From an uncultured Methanobrevibacter sp. (GTDB lineage: Archaea; Methanobacteriota; Methanobacteria; Methanobacteriales; Methanobacteriaceae), in NCBI RefSeq assembly GCF_902774605.1, contig NZ_CACYJE010000014.1, forward strand, positions 1-32,651: a stretch of 32,651 bases of DNA, in the 5' to 3' direction. A program made the translations under genes and the position numbers. The notes under the pieces were generated by a model. The model searched no databases. It saw nothing but the letters and a program-made list of their open reading frames with translations, and was not told where the DNA came from. Below are positions 31,933 through 32,651 of this stretch, piece by piece. Position 1 is the first letter of the stretch. Every line of letters begins with the position of its first letter.

Positions 31933-32651
31933 AATGAATACGAATGCAACAAGAACAAGCACTAATGCCAACACTAGAATATTGTCCCAGCCATAATCAT
32001 CATGATGTGCCGGAGGAGCAATATACTCAACATCACCGGTTGAAGTGATATTAACATCCGTGCTGTTGGTTAAAACTGCGCTGAATGCATTATTCAAGTT
32101 TCCTAAAGCATTATGATAGTTTGAGACATTGCATTTGTATGATGCTAATCCCAGTATGCAAGTATCCAAAACCCAGGGGTTGAAGTAATCGAACCCGTCT
32201 TCGGTTTCATTCCATGTATAGTTTGCACTTACATTACCATAATTGTTCAGGTAGAATATTATCAGGAATTTCAAGTATTCTGTTTCGTTTTCAGTTATAT
32301 TGTAGTCCTTGAATGTGGAGGTTATTGAATCATATATCTTCAAGTATGTTTGATATCCTTCCGCACTTTCGTTTAATGTGTAGTTTGAGGGGTTTTTCAG
32401 GTATAATTGGTAGTCATTTATGAATCTTTCTGAGCTTGTCCAGTTTTCATCTGTGCAGTTTCCATATTTTTCAAGGTATCTAAGGATTTTGAATTCAAGA
32501 TAGTCATAGTCGGACATGTTGATATCCAAGTCAGTGTCATTATATTCGTCCAAGTCATCATCCAAATCATCATCGATGTCTTCATCATCACCCAAATCAT
32601 CACCCAAATCATCGTCTAAATCCTCTTCGATGTCCTCATCATCATCTAAAT
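31930..32651 (-). CDS. Asp-rich secreted protein with C-terminal membrane anchor, 5' end outside window
   Basis: The frame is open to the right edge; the TTG at 32607 is only an internal codon, so the N-terminus is missing. The visible 239 residues begin with an Asp/Glu repeat region of units like LDDD, LGDD and IEED, about 45 residues long and encoded by GAT/GAC-rich tandem DNA. A Tyr/Asn/Ser-rich part follows with many N-x-S/T sites (NCTDENW, NYTLNES, NVSANYT, NVTS-type), so it is likely extracellular and possibly N-glycosylated. The chain ends in a single hydrophobic helix (ILVLALVLVLVAFVFI) at the extreme C-terminus, a membrane anchor without a cytoplasmic tail. The ligand is unknown; the acidic stretch could bind cations. 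Confidence 0.75.
   Translation of the reverse strand, partial: LDDDEDIEEDLDDDLGDDLGDDEDIDDDLDDDLDEYNDTDLDINMSDYDYLEFKILRYLEKYGNCTDENWTSSERFINDYQLYLKNPSNYTLNESAEGYQTYLKIYDSITSTFKDYNITENETEYLKFLIIFYLNNYGNVSANYTWNETEDGFDYFNPWVLDTCILGLASYKCNVSNYHNALGNLNNAFSAVLTNSTDVNITSTGDVEYIAPPAHHDDYGWDNILVLALVLVLVAFVFI

Overview
The window looks like chromosome of a gut-type methanogenic archaeon of the Methanobacteriaceae, most likely Methanobrevibacter. The DNA is AT-rich with AT-rich intergenic promoters and GGAG/GGTGAT ribosome sites. It encodes archaeal LSm, ribosomal protein L37e, a PUA/MCT-1-type protein and the deformylase ArfB. It also carries two giant secreted adhesin-like proteins with the signal peptides, Ig-like repeats and lysine-rich tails known from Methanobrevibacter. 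The genus is inferred from family knowledge, not from a search. The first ~970 bases differ: they are GC-richer and encode bacterial InlB-type (Listeria-Bacteroides) repeats. They run head-on into a truncated MalY/PatB aminotransferase gene, so they are either a misassembly/chimera or a very recent insertion.

Layout: (a) 1-1.77 kb, foreign fragment, broken patB-like gene and a nitroreductase. (b) 2.07-4.22 kb, a coiled-coil protein with a repeated palindrome at its promoter, and an operon of two iron-sulfur flavoproteins. (c) 4.31-15.68 kb, two adhesin-like genes (2384 and about 1279 residues), both leftward, each with a palindrome exactly 13 bases upstream of its start codon. (d) 15.7-16.8 kb, a strong hairpin locus and an AIM24/TIGR00266 gene. 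(e) 16.9-24.0 kb, a leftward housekeeping block: serS, an asparagine-synthetase-like gene lacking the glutaminase cysteine, an azlC-azlD-PAP2-DUF2798 operon, and an rnc-metX operon in which MetX carries CBS domains.

(f) 24.2-28.0 kb: a small unknown gene and a Panacea (SocA-like) gene share a 43-bp promoter-proximal sequence. Between them lie a two-gene unknown operon and an lsm-rpl37e operon, and they are followed by PUA and arfB genes. (g) 28.0-32.65 kb: a secreted Ser/Gly-rich protein, a YigZ/IMPACT protein, three rubredoxin-like mini genes, a left-handed beta-helix acyltransferase with a disordered N-terminus, two tiny convergent genes (one antitoxin-like), a zinc-ribbon membrane protein, and an Asp-rich membrane-anchored protein cut by the window end.

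No rRNA, tRNA, CRISPR array, transposase or integrase was seen. The best candidates for something undescribed are the shared 43-bp element, the conserved palindrome position before both adhesin genes, the antitoxin-like/Panacea orphans with palindromic operators, and the glutaminase-dead asparagine synthetase homologue.
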